64,000 bases of DNA from Liminaster sp045576355 (GTDB lineage: Bacteria; Bacteroidota; Bacteroidia; Bacteroidales; UBA3663), in assembly GCA_045576355.1 (NCBI GenBank), contig JAZNGG010000015.1:1-64000 (forward strand). The letters are read 5' to 3'. The notes below the pieces were generated by a model. The model saw nothing but the letters and a program-made list of their open reading frames with translations, ran no database searches and was not told the DNA's origin. Of this stretch, positions 9,447-18,900 are shown in pieces. Position 1 is the stretch's first letter; each line of letters starts with the position of its first letter. The translations under genes were made by a program, and so were the position numbers.

Positions 9447-11219
9447 ATGTCTAAAACAGCATACATTTATAAGACTTTTCATATTCTGACAGCAGTCTGC
9501 AGCATCCTGCTCTCTTGCGTTTCCTGCGATACGAAACAGGATGCCTGGCTCAATATCCGCAACGACTGCTTTTGGGACACTGCCGAGGGGACACCGCTCT
9601 ACTCCCAGGGAGGGGGCATCTTTCGCTACTACGATCCTGCCGAACAACGCGAGCGATACTTCTGGTATGGGATGCACTATAGAGAAGCTGATGAGTACCG
9701 CCATAACCCGACTCACAAATATCGGGGATGTACGTTCGAATCGGTCACCATCTATGTTTCAGACGACTTAGTCAATTGGCATTTTGTCGGAGATGCAATA
9801 GACAGACAAGAGATCAAGCGCAATAACCTCCCCATGGGATGGTTAGGGAGAATGGGTGTGGCTTATATAGAGTCCGCTCAGAAGTTTGTCTTGATGATGC
9901 AGCACAACAACTCCGTCCTCATGGCACTGAGCGACACTCCGAGAGGTCCGTTTACCTACTACCGCAGTCTCGACATGACCTCCTATTGCAGCACACCCAA
10001 CACAGGTGACCAGACCGTCTTTGTTGATCCCGACACAGGACGAGGCTACCTGATCTACTGCAAAGCTCAAGGTCGCAACAAAATCTATATTTCCGAAATC
10101 GGTGTCACTGCCAACGACAGCATAGGATTGCTCTCTTGTCATGAAGTGTTTCAGGGAGCCGGCAGAGAGGGCAACTGTATGTTCAAGTACGATGGGCACT
10201 ACTATCTCTGCGCCTCCGATCTTTGGGGATGGGACTGCTCTCATGCCTATTTCCTAAAATCCGAACAGATCGAAGGCCCATATTTACCGACTAACCAAAT
10301 GCAACTATTCATCCACAGCGAGCGAGACTTTGCACATCTCACACAAACCGGATTCTTCTATACCCATCGTAGCGAAGGCGGAAAAGAAACGGTCTTGTAC
10401 TGCGGCGATCGTTGGGCGAACTTTGCTAATAACGGATTGGGATACAATCAGTGGATTCCGATCTCATTCGACGATTCCGGCACCCCCATCTTCAACTCCG
10501 TCTCCTCCTGGGACTTTAATCACTCCACCGGCGAATGGCGCGTGGCATCAGACAACAACTACATCCTCAATGGCAGTTTCGATGCCGATCGACGACTCAT
10601 CCCCGAACCGACCAAGCCTCGTCAGGCATTCCTGACCGGATGGGACACCGAGTTTATCTCCGGACGGATCGTGGCACATGAAGACTCTCTATCCCCTCGT
10701 CTCAACCGATCCAATTCGCCCGAAGATCAAGCATTCGTGACAGGCAAGATGTCCCTCAATATCTCCGACCGGGAAGCGTTCCGTCGTCGGGTATCACAGC
10801 GTGTAGAGGAGACTCCGACCCTCCCTTTCCCGGCAGGAGACTATCTGCTTCAAGCGCGGGTCAAGGGTAAGGGTGAATCCCTCTCTTGTACTCTATTTGC
10901 CACTTCAGACAAATCCCTGCCGACCACTCATCCCTTGGTTTCAAGAGAGTATAACGATGGTCTTCCGACATTGGGCAACGGCACGAAAGAGCTCGTTCTT
11001 GCACCTTCAGAGCGACCATCGGATACTTCCGAATCACCCACCTATGATTTAGGCACTCTCACGGTGGTTCCCTCCGAAACGTGGCAGACCATCCGGATAC
11101 CGATCCACATAACACAGCCTTCACTCCGCATCGGATTTGATGTCACAGGGGCTGCCGGTGCATATTGTCACATCGACGATGTCACATTGGTACGACAACT
11201 ACAGACAGACCAACAATAA
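9447..11219 (+). CDS. GH43-like lipoprotein (galactanase-type subfamily likely)
   Basis: A 590-residue protein with a lipoprotein signal (ILLSC, lipid Cys likely C24). Residues about 30-370 form a five-bladed propeller of the GH43 type: GDQTVFVDPDTGRGYLIY near residue 187 and GREGNCMFKYDGHYYLCASD near residue 235, whose Glu is the likely general acid. This arrangement, with GWDCSHA following, resembles the subfamilies containing exo-beta-1,3-galactanases rather than xylosidases. Residues about 370-590 are a beta-sandwich resembling a carbohydrate-binding module. It probably faces the periplasm or outer surface and works with the GH35 enzyme. Substrate inferred only. Confidence 0.78.
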   Translation: MSKTAYIYKTFHILTAVCSILLSCVSCDTKQDAWLNIRNDCFWDTAEGTPLYSQGGGIFRYYDPAEQRERYFWYGMHYREADEYRHNPTHKYRGCTFESVTIYVSDDLVNWHFVGDAIDRQEIKRNNLPMGWLGRMGVAYIESAQKFVLMMQHNNSVLMALSDTPRGPFTYYRSLDMTSYCSTPNTGDQTVFVDPDTGRGYLIYCKAQGRNKIYISEIGVTANDSIGLLSCHEVFQGAGREGNCMFKYDGHYYLCASDLWGWDCSHAYFLKSEQIEGPYLPTNQMQLFIHSERDFAHLTQTGFFYTHRSEGGKETVLYCGDRWANFANNGLGYNQWIPISFDDSGTPIFNSVSSWDFNHSTGEWRVASDNNYILNGSFDADRRLIPEPTKPRQAFLTGWDTEFISGRIVAHEDSLSPRLNRSNSPEDQAFVTGKMSLNISDREAFRRRVSQRVEETPTLPFPAGDYLLQARVKGKGESLSCTLFATSDKSLPTTHPLVSREYNDGLPTLGNGTKELVLAPSERPSDTSESPTYDLGTLTVVPSETWQTIRIPIHITQPSLRIGFDVTGAAGAYCHIDDVTLVRQLQTDQQ

Positions 11220-11243
11220 CAAATCAAGCTAACAAATAAACTT

Positions 11244-14200
11244 ATGTCAGCAAAAGCGTGGAAAGAACAGGTGACCATCCCCACCTATGAAGTGGGCAAA
11301 CCTGAAAAGAATCCCATATTTCTGGAGAAACGTGTCTATCAAGGTTCGAGCGGAGTAGTCTATCCTTACCCCGTGATCGAGTCAATGAGCGACGAGCGGG
11401 TGGACAAGGAGTATGAAGCCATCTATCTCGAAAACGAATATATCAAAGTGATGATCCTGCCCGAGCTGGGCGGTCGTGTCCAGATGGCATACGACAAGAT
11501 CAAGCAGCGTCATTTCGTCTATTATAATCATGTCATCAAGCCTGCCCTGGTCGGCTTGGCCGGCCCCTGGATCAGTGGCGGCATCGAGTTCAACTGGCCG
11601 CAACACCACCGTCCATCGACCTACCTGCCCGTCGATACGACGATCGAAGAGCATGCCGATGGTTCGGTCACAGTCTGGATCAACGAAATGGAGCGGATGT
11701 TCCACCAGAAAGGGATGGCAGGGTTCACTCTCCGTCCCGGTTGTGCCTATCTGGAGATAGAGGGCAGGCTGAGTAACCGCACCTCCATGCCGCAGACCTT
11801 CCTTTGGTGGGCCAATCCTGCGGTTGAGGTCAACGACTATTATCAGAGTGTTTTCCCGCCGGATGTCAATGCCGTGTTTGATCACGGCAAGCGAGCCGTC
11901 AGCTCCTTCCCCATAGCGACAGGCACCTATTATAAGATGGACTATTCGGCTGGTGTCGATATCTCCAACTATAAAAACATCAAAGTCCCGACCTCCTACA
12001 TGGGCGTTAACTCCAAGTATGACTTTGAGGGAGGTTATGAGAATGACACCCACGGAGGCATGCTACACGTGGCAAGCCACCATTTCAGCCCCGGCAAGAA
12101 ACAATGGACCTGGGGCAACGGCGACTTCGGTCGTGCCTGGGATCGTTGTCTCACCGACGATGACTATGAGGGTGCACCCGGCGTATTCCGCCCCTACATT
12201 GAACTGATGGCAGGCATATATACCGAAAACCAACCCGACTTCACCTGGCTGATGCCTTATGAGGAGAAACAGTTTGTGCAGTACTTCATGCCCTACCGTG
12301 AGTTAGGCATCGTCAAGCAGGCGACCAGAGATTTTGTCTTCAACATCGAGCAGGCTGCAGCGGGGAAAGTCCGTATCATGGTGATGAGTACTTCTCGTCA
12401 GCAGGTATATCTCTCTTTGCGTCACAAGGATTTGACTCAGGAATTTTATCAGAAGCAACTTACCCTCACGCCCGAAGAGATTCTGGAGGAGGAGATCCAT
12501 GTCGGAGAATGCACTCTCAACGATCTTCACTTCACCATCTCCAAAGATTTTGAGGGACAAGAGAGACTCACCCCCTCGGCACACTATCCCTTCCACGGTC
12601 GTATCGTACTGGAGTGGTATGCCGAGCCGGACGAGATCCGTCCCATCCCCGATGCCGCCGAGGCAGCACTCACTCCGCAAGAGACCAAGACCATCGATCA
12701 GCTTTACCTGACCGGTCTGCACCTCGAGCAATATCGTCACGCCACATGGTCGGCGCTCAATTATTATGAGGAGGCTCTCCGTCGCGACCCGTTGGACTAT
12801 CGATGCAACAATCAGATCGGCTTGTGGTATCTCCGCCGCGGACGATTCGATAAGGCTGAACAATATCTGCGCACTGCGGTCAAAGTCTTGCAGAAGCGTA
12901 ACCCCAACCCCTATGATGGCGAACCGCTCTTCAATCTGGCACTCTGCTTAAAACACCAATTCAAGTTGCAAGAGGCTTACCACTGGTTTTGGAAATCGAC
13001 ATGGAACAAGGCCTGGGCAGATGCCGGATACTTCGAAGCCGCCTGCATCAGTACCGGCCAGCGCCGCTATGAAGAGGCTCTCGACGAGGTGGAACGCGCA
13101 CTCATCAGCAATGCTCGCAACCACAAGGCACGCGCTCTTAAAGCGATCATCTTGCGCAAGATGGGACGCACCGACGAGGCTCTGACATGGATCCGCTCGT
13201 CTCTCGCAGTCGATCTCTTCAACTATGTCTGCCGCTACGAGCAGTACCTCCTCACCCGAGATGAGACCTTGCTGGCAGAGTTGAAGCGACTCTTGCGCGG
13301 ATCATGCCATAACTATGACGAGGTGGCATTAGACTATCGGCAGGCAGGACTCACCGATGAGGCTCAGGCCATCTGGCGCTTAGCCATCGAGGAGCAAGCC
13401 GTCAGCCCCATGACCTATTATTATATGGGTGACTACGAGCAAGCTGAAAAGATCTCTCCGGACTATTGCTTCCCCAACTCCGTCGATGCCATCATCGCAC
13501 TCACACTCGCCAAGGCATGCAACCCACAAGGCGCTCGCGCACCCTATTATCTCGGATGTCTCTATTACGACAAGCGTCAGTATGACCTGGCACGCGACAA
13601 TTGGGAACTCTCTGCTCGGCTCGACCCCGAGTTCCCCACCGTGTGGCGCAACCTGGCTCTCTATTATTACAACAAACAGAAGTGCCGCGACAAAGCGATC
13701 GACTGCATGGAGCGGGCATTCAGCCTCGACACCACAGACAGCCGCATCCTCATGGAGCTGGATCAACTCTACAAAGTGACCGGCAAGCCTCACGCAGAGC
13801 GACTCGAATTTTTGGAGCAATACCCGGCACTCATCGCCGAACGCGACGATCTGCTGCTCGAACAGATCACTCTGCTCAATCAGCTCGGTCACTACCGCGA
13901 GGCTATGAACCTCCTCGACAGACACATCTTCCATCCGTGGGAAGGTGGCGAAGGCAAGGTGCCGGCACAATATCAATTCTCCCGTGTGGAATGGGCGAAG
14001 CAGATATTAAAAGAGGAAAAAGGGAAAAAGCAGATCGATAAAGCAAAGATGGATCTGTGTCTGGACCTTCTCCTGGAGTGTTTCGACTACCCGCATCATT
14101 TGGGAGAAGGCAAACTGCTGGGGGCACAGGAAAATGACTTCTCATACTTCATGGGCCTTACCTACGAGTATCTGGATGACCTCCCGACCGCTCGCATCTA

Positions 14201-14597
14201 TTGGGAGAATGCCACAGTAGGATCCACCGAGCCGGCTGCTGCAATGTACTATAACGATGCCAAACCCGAAAAGATCTTCTATCAAGGCATGGCTCTGCGC
14301 AAGCTGGGACGCATCGATGAAGCCAACAGCCGTTTCCACAAGTTGGTCAACTACGGCAAACAGCACATCTTCGAACCACAGGTGATGGACTACTTTGCGG
14401 TCTCACTCCCCGACCTGCAGATCTGGGATGGTGATCTCAACCTGAAAAACCGCATCCACTGCCTCTTCATGCTCGCCCTTGGCTACATGGGTCTCAATGA
14501 GATCCATAAGGCAGAGCGCTATATGAAAGAAGTGGAGCAACTGGACATCAATCACCAGGGGATACAAGCACTACGAACATTCATGGAGCAGTATTAG
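11244..14597 (+). CDS. DUF5107 domain protein with TPR repeats
   Basis: A 1117-residue protein without a signal peptide, so probably cytoplasmic. Residues about 40-345 match DUF5107, a beta-sandwich domain thought to share the galactose-mutarotase-like fold. Conserved-looking blocks are ILPELGGRVQMAYDK, GIEFNWPQHHRPSTYLP and HVASHHFSPGKKQWTWGNGD. From about residue 470 to the end are degenerate TPR helices (for example YEEALDEVERALISNARNHKA). The gene is last of the operon, 24 bp behind the GH43-like gene. The domain's role is not established to my knowledge; a cytoplasmic glycoside-active or sugar-sensing role is inferred from fold and context. Confidence 0.82.
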   Translation: MSAKAWKEQVTIPTYEVGKPEKNPIFLEKRVYQGSSGVVYPYPVIESMSDERVDKEYEAIYLENEYIKVMILPELGGRVQMAYDKIKQRHFVYYNHVIKPALVGLAGPWISGGIEFNWPQHHRPSTYLPVDTTIEEHADGSVTVWINEMERMFHQKGMAGFTLRPGCAYLEIEGRLSNRTSMPQTFLWWANPAVEVNDYYQSVFPPDVNAVFDHGKRAVSSFPIATGTYYKMDYSAGVDISNYKNIKVPTSYMGVNSKYDFEGGYENDTHGGMLHVASHHFSPGKKQWTWGNGDFGRAWDRCLTDDDYEGAPGVFRPYIELMAGIYTENQPDFTWLMPYEEKQFVQYFMPYRELGIVKQATRDFVFNIEQAAAGKVRIMVMSTSRQQVYLSLRHKDLTQEFYQKQLTLTPEEILEEEIHVGECTLNDLHFTISKDFEGQERLTPSAHYPFHGRIVLEWYAEPDEIRPIPDAAEAALTPQETKTIDQLYLTGLHLEQYRHATWSALNYYEEALRRDPLDYRCNNQIGLWYLRRGRFDKAEQYLRTAVKVLQKRNPNPYDGEPLFNLALCLKHQFKLQEAYHWFWKSTWNKAWADAGYFEAACISTGQRRYEEALDEVERALISNARNHKARALKAIILRKMGRTDEALTWIRSSLAVDLFNYVCRYEQYLLTRDETLLAELKRLLRGSCHNYDEVALDYRQAGLTDEAQAIWRLAIEEQAVSPMTYYYMGDYEQAEKISPDYCFPNSVDAIIALTLAKACNPQGARAPYYLGCLYYDKRQYDLARDNWELSARLDPEFPTVWRNLALYYYNKQKCRDKAIDCMERAFSLDTTDSRILMELDQLYKVTGKPHAERLEFLEQYPALIAERDDLLLEQITLLNQLGHYREAMNLLDRHIFHPWEGGEGKVPAQYQFSRVEWAKQILKEEKGKKQIDKAKMDLCLDLLLECFDYPHHLGEGKLLGAQENDFSYFMGLTYEYLDDLPTARIYWENATVGSTEPAAAMYYNDAKPEKIFYQGMALRKLGRIDEANSRFHKLVNYGKQHIFEPQVMDYFAVSLPDLQIWDGDLNLKNRIHCLFMLALGYMGLNEIHKAERYMKEVEQLDINHQGIQALRTFMEQY

Positions 14598-14604
14598 TTG
14601 ATGG

Positions 14605-14760
14605 GGACTTCGTCCTGCTATGGCTGATGGCGATGGCGCGATTGGTTTAAGGGTACCTTTTAGGCATTAAGGGCATCAAGGCCTTAAAATTATAATCCTC
14701 TGCCATCAGCCATAGCAGGACGCAACCCCTAAACCCTTAAACCCCTAAACCAACAAACCA
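14605..14760. repeat. Modular hairpin repeats, inverted pair
   Basis: At 14608-14645 the module reads GGGACTTCGTCC then CTATGGCTGATGGCGATGG. At 14701-14733 it occurs in reverse complement (CCATCAGCCATAGCAGGAC), followed by CTAAACCCTTAAACC tracts. The two arms enclose about 55 bp and could fold into one long stem after the DUF5107 gene. Confidence 0.7.
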
Positions 14761-14792
14761 ACAAACCAAACGTTAAAAAACCTTTCCCCCTC

Positions 14793-14823
14793 TTGACATT
14801 GGCTTTCGGATGTTATATCTTTG
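14793..14823 (+). promoter_or_regulatory. Promoter of hairpin transcript, copy 1
   Basis: TTGACA (14793-14798) and TATCTTTG (14816-14823) are separated by 17 bp. The same two boxes with the same 17-bp spacing and similar flanks recur in inverted orientation at 28514-28484. No coding sequence follows. Confidence 0.65.
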
Positions 14824-14829
14824 TAAAGT

Positions 14830-14910
14830 TTAAGTTGAAAGATAGATGAAGCGTTGAGACGTTGCAGGGCAGATCGCCCTACATGTTTCGATGCTTCATC
14901 GCTTTTTTGT
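14830..14910 (+). ncRNA. Putative small RNA with hairpin-terminator, copy 1
   Basis: Predicted transcript of about 80 nt. After a 15-20 nt leader comes a stem formed by GATGAAGCGTTGAGACGT (14845-14862) and ACATGTTTCGATGCTTCATC (14881-14900). All 18 positions pair when G-U pairs are allowed. Inside it is a second stem AGGGC/GCCCT. A run of six T follows at 14903-14908. The 28385-28440 copy preserves the pairing with compensating changes. The existence of the RNA is inferred from sequence only. Confidence 0.55.
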
Positions 14911-15005
14911 CTCCCTGCACTCGGCCGTTCGGATGAAAATTCAATGGTCCGAAAGAGTCCATTCATAGAGTTTATTTGCTTAAAAGGCCGAGGCTTTTTA
15001 CTTCA

Positions 15006-15090
15006 CGAGCGTACCCTCATTATTCAACGAGCGTACCCTCGTTGGTCGATGAGCGTACGCTCGTTGTGCAACGAGGCTACGCGTGTTAAA
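15006..15090 (+). repeat. 22-nt tandem array A
   Basis: Units of exactly 22 nt begin at 15006, 15028, 15050 and 15072 (partial). Each has the form CGAGCGTACCCTCG followed by an 8-nt spacer ending CAA or CGA. The third unit contains the perfect palindrome GAGCGTACGCTC. The period is not a multiple of three, so coding is excluded. Confidence 0.85.
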
Positions 15091-15137
15091 AATTAGCCCC
15101 GCCGCGTTACACTAAATAAGCCAATGAAAATCTCATG

Positions 15138-15169
15138 AGAGCCAATGCGTGAAAATTTTCTCTTTTTCA
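15138..15169 (+). repeat. Conserved tail of composite element, copy 1
   Basis: GAGCCAATGCGTGAAAATTTT followed by a pyrimidine run closely matches the minus strand of 28097-28127. In both places it lies after the 22-nt array, marking the far end of a composite element of about 400 bp. Confidence 0.5.
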
Positions 15170-15339
15170 ACTTTTAGCTCAGACTTTACTATGATTTTCA
15201 CTTTATGTTCAGATCCCTATTCAAAAAATCATTAAGAGGCATCCATTGTGTTAGGCTTCATACCGAACTATATGCAAAATCGGATAAAATGATATACGAA
15301 GATGGCATTTACATGTTAATTTTCTAAAAAACGATAGCT

Positions 15340-15625
15340 CAGGGCTGCGAGTTGAGAAGAGTACAGAGAACAGAGTACAGAGAACAGAGAAGCCATAGCG
15401 GACGAAGTCCCTTATTTGGTTTAGAAGTTTAAAGGTTTAGAAGTTTATTTTTTCAACCCTTCAACCCTTCAACCACTAAACCAACCATAGCCATCAGCCA
15501 TAGCAGGACGCAACCCCTAAACCACTAAACCACTAAACCACTCAACCACTCAACCCCTAAACCAACCATAGCCATAGCCATCAGCCATAGCAGGGCGCAG
15601 CCCCTAAACCCCTCAACCCAAAAAG
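15340..15625 (+). repeat. Modular hairpin repeats and purine tract
   Basis: A purine-rich tract (about 15355-15390) is followed by copies of GCCATAGCGGACGAAGTCCC (15393-15412), CCATCAGCCATAGCAGGACG (from 15490) and CCATCAGCCATAGCAGGGCG (from 15578). They are separated by CTAAACC / CTCAACC tracts. Confidence 0.7.
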
Positions 15626-15716
15626 AGCGGCATGCCGACATAAAATCGACACACCGCCCCGTCCCACGCTGTTAGGATATTATCTATACAAGACCCTCAA
15701 AGAGGTCCCGCACAAA

Positions 15717-15881
15717 TTACATATTTTCGTACTCCAACCATGCAGCACCACGGTTTGAACCTTTCTGCATGGCATTCTCATCATCGAAAGAGGGTCCATT
15801 ATTCACCCCGATAGAGGCAGAAATGACATACTGTGGTTCGGCATAAATGACTTCTATCGTCGGTTTGCTATACTTTTTCAT
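15717..15881 (-). CDS. Small protein (54 residues) downstream of InlB-repeat protein
   Basis: A short gene beginning MKKYSKPTIEVIYAEPQYV and ending AAWLEYENM, with ATG at 15881-15879 and stop at 15719-15717. It lies 59 bp downstream of the large surface protein on the same strand, so it is probably cotranscribed. The charged-aromatic start (MKKxYxKPxIEVI), small/polar centre with GVNNG and acidic-aromatic end resemble the many short proteins of unknown function in Bacteroidales genomes. There is no clear signal peptide and no homologous function. A weak hairpin GACCTC/GAGGGTC follows the stop codon and may end the transcript. Confidence 0.65.
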   Translation of the reverse strand: MKKYSKPTIEVIYAEPQYVISASIGVNNGPSFDDENAMQKGSNRGAAWLEYENM

Positions 15882-15940
15882 ATTCTGAATATTCTTATTA
15901 TTTTGATCTTGTTTACGTTTTTTACTCTCTCGATATAAGA

Positions 15941-18900
15941 TTACTTCACGAGCACCTTCTTACCGCCCACGATGTAGAGACCCGGAGCCTTCACTTGCTC
16001 CACCTTCTGACCCTGGAGGTTATAGATGTCGGCGGCATGCTGCTCTGCTGTTACACCTTCAATACCGGTCTCAGCAGTAGCGATACGCACCTTCGGTGCT
16101 GCGGCAGCTGCCGGGAGCACGAGGAATGCCTTATTAGCCGGGATGTAGCTACCTGTGTACTGATAGAATGCGGTCTCGCTGTCGATGGTAGTGAGCGCAT
16201 AGATCGAACCACTGAAGTTGGATGCAGCCGTACGCACTGCCACACCACTGAGATCTGACTCAACAGCTTCAGTCTCCCCGGTATAAGCCACCATATCGTA
16301 ACTACCAGGTTCACCGGCAAGCACCACACCGGTCTGAGCCGGGATATAACCCTCAGTAAGTTCAACGAGGCTGAGATAATCAGCGGCGTCAGACAATGCA
16401 CCAACGTATGCTGTCAAACCTGCAGGCACCGCCACAGCATGATTAGCATAGAAAGTAGAATATCCGCTTTCGTTGATGGTGAGCGTAATGTTCTCGATAG
16501 GCTCATAGCATACGGAAATCAGCAAATTGGCTTGAGTACCTCCCGTACATGCAAAATCTATAGTATTAACAGCATTCACATTCTTGATCAAAAGGTTGCA
16601 AGCAGAAGTCGCTGTTTTATCTGTCAGTACGAGAGACTCTGAGATGATGTTATTCACATAGTCTCCATCTGCATATACACCCTCGATGGTTACAGCTTCG
16701 TCATAGTTAGAGTTACCGACCAAGCGAATATGTTTCAATTTATAACCTGCGTTAGGAGTAATCCGGAAACCTTTCACCTCTCCGGCAGTCTGACCTGTAC
16801 GGATCTTCAGACCATCTGAAATGTTGTTTCCGCTCTCTCCTCCGGCAATATAAGCACCGGGCACGGTATATGAGGTTCCGACATTATCCTTATTCGTTTC
16901 ACTACCGTTTTCCTTAGTTACTGTTTCCCAATCAGCTGTCGTTGGATATACTACCTTAACAAGACTGATATAACCGGCATCTCCACCCACTACTATAGTA
17001 TTCTTTGCGTCAGTACCGGAAATCGTATAGCTGATGGTCTTACCCGCAGCGTAATCGGTACTACCCTCGATGGTGGTAGAAGACAACTCGTTATAGGCTG
17101 TAATAGTAACTATTGCGCCTTGACAAGAAGGGAAACTAAATATGGTACCATTATTCACCTGTGCCCACTCATCAGAGCGACCGATATTATAGATTTTACC
17201 ATTGGTTCCATCCAAATCAAGTTTGAGATCCATAGTAACACCTTCCACAGACACCTGTGTCACAAGAATTCCTTTTTTACCTTGATAATTCAAAGCAGGA
17301 GCACCATTTTTAGGTCCGAAATACCAATTAGCAGTTATAGGTTCATAATCATGTTTTGCCAATGACACAGTATTTTCTGTAAATACCGGGGTCAATGTGA
17401 CATCTTCTGTGATAGTTACTTTGGCACCTATATTATAGGTAGTATTTCCATCGGTCCAACCGGTCAAGGTGTATCCCTCTTTATAGAGAGTCTTATTAGT
17501 CGGGATGGTAACCTGACCTCCATTATCAACATATTCTACTTCAGGCACGATCCCTTCTACAGACTCTACAGAACCTAAACCATAAGCAACAACCAACAAC
17601 TTCTCAAAATTTGCAGTCAAATTGACATTGGCAGAAAGAGAAGCAATCGCGTAAGTTGCATTTTCAGAGATTACATTAGACTCTGCATCTGTCCAATTGA
17701 CAAATTTATAACCCGTATTGGCATTGGCTGTAAATGATACTGCTGTACCCTCGTCAAAACTTGAGCCGGCAGGAGACTGTGTAATAGTTCCTGCTTCTGC
17801 AGGAGAAACAGAAGTTGTCACTGTGTACTGTGGCACCTCTATAATTGTTCCGGCATACTCTCCCTCGATTTTCACATTGGCAAAACCGACATGCTTTCCT
17901 GGATCCAGGTTATAAACATAAACGGTCAGATAAAAATCATCTGAAATAGCCTCAAATCCGGTAATATCCAACTCGAATGAAACATCTCCGGCATCACCAT
18001 TATTACGAATCGGCTTGACTCCGGTAGCCAACGTTTTAGAAACATCATCTCCGGCACTCACAACGATATCAAACAAACCACCTCCGGTGCCGAAACGACA
18101 AATATCGGCACTCACTTTCTTCGGTGTAAATGTCAATCCACTTTTCAAATCCACTGCCCAAGAAAAAGAATGTCCGTTGGTCTTTTTTGTAACTTTTGCA
18201 GATGGAGTAGCAGTAGTGAAGACTACACTATTATAACCGGTCTGTGCTTTTTGACCGGACATCTCTGATCCAAGAGAGAAAGATGCAGTAGAAACGACAT
18301 TATCTACTGACACTTCGTATGCAGGAGTTGTAGTACCCTCACTCATCGTCCATGAAACAGCTACACTGGTAGTCTCTTCAAAATTGGCGGTCAAGTTAAT
18401 GTCTGCAGAAACATTATCAATAGTATAAGAAGCATCCGTAGAGACTTCATTACCCTCGCCGTCTGTCCAGTTTTGAAATGCATAACCGGATTTAGCAGAA
18501 GCATTGAGTGTTACAGAACCGCCCTCATACACTTCAGTCCCGTTGGCTGGAGTTACTACACCGGCATCAGCAGGGTTTACAGATGTCGTAATTGTGTACT
18601 TGGAAGCTGAAAGAGAGACTAACTCTCCGGTCAATTGCAACTTTTCAGCGGCAAGATATTTAGAATTACTACCAGCATAATAATAATAGACCTTAACATT
18701 TATGGCTCCTGTCAAATTACTAACAGAAAGGTTCTCCGTAAAAGTCGAATTAGAAATAGATGAATTATTATAATTAGATACTGTATAGCTTTTGGGAGTA
18801 TTAATAGTAGTAGCAACATCATCTACAACATTCTCTACAAGCACTTTATAAGTAAAATTATTACTAACTAAAAAAACGGAGTACAACTGTGAAAGGCTCA

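Larger units (their letters stand above)
14598..15716. other. Repeat-rich non-coding island
   Basis: About 1.1 kb without a plausible gene. It holds an inverted pair of modular hairpin repeats (14605-14760), a composite element with promoter, hairpin-terminator and 22-nt array (14793-15169), an AT-rich stretch without recognised signals (15170-15340), and a further block of modular repeats (15340-15625). Confidence 0.8.

Noticed and set aside
15006..15090. CRISPR array interpretation of the 22-nt repeats.
   Set aside because: The units are contiguous and degenerate with no unique spacers of CRISPR length, and no cas genes occur in the window.
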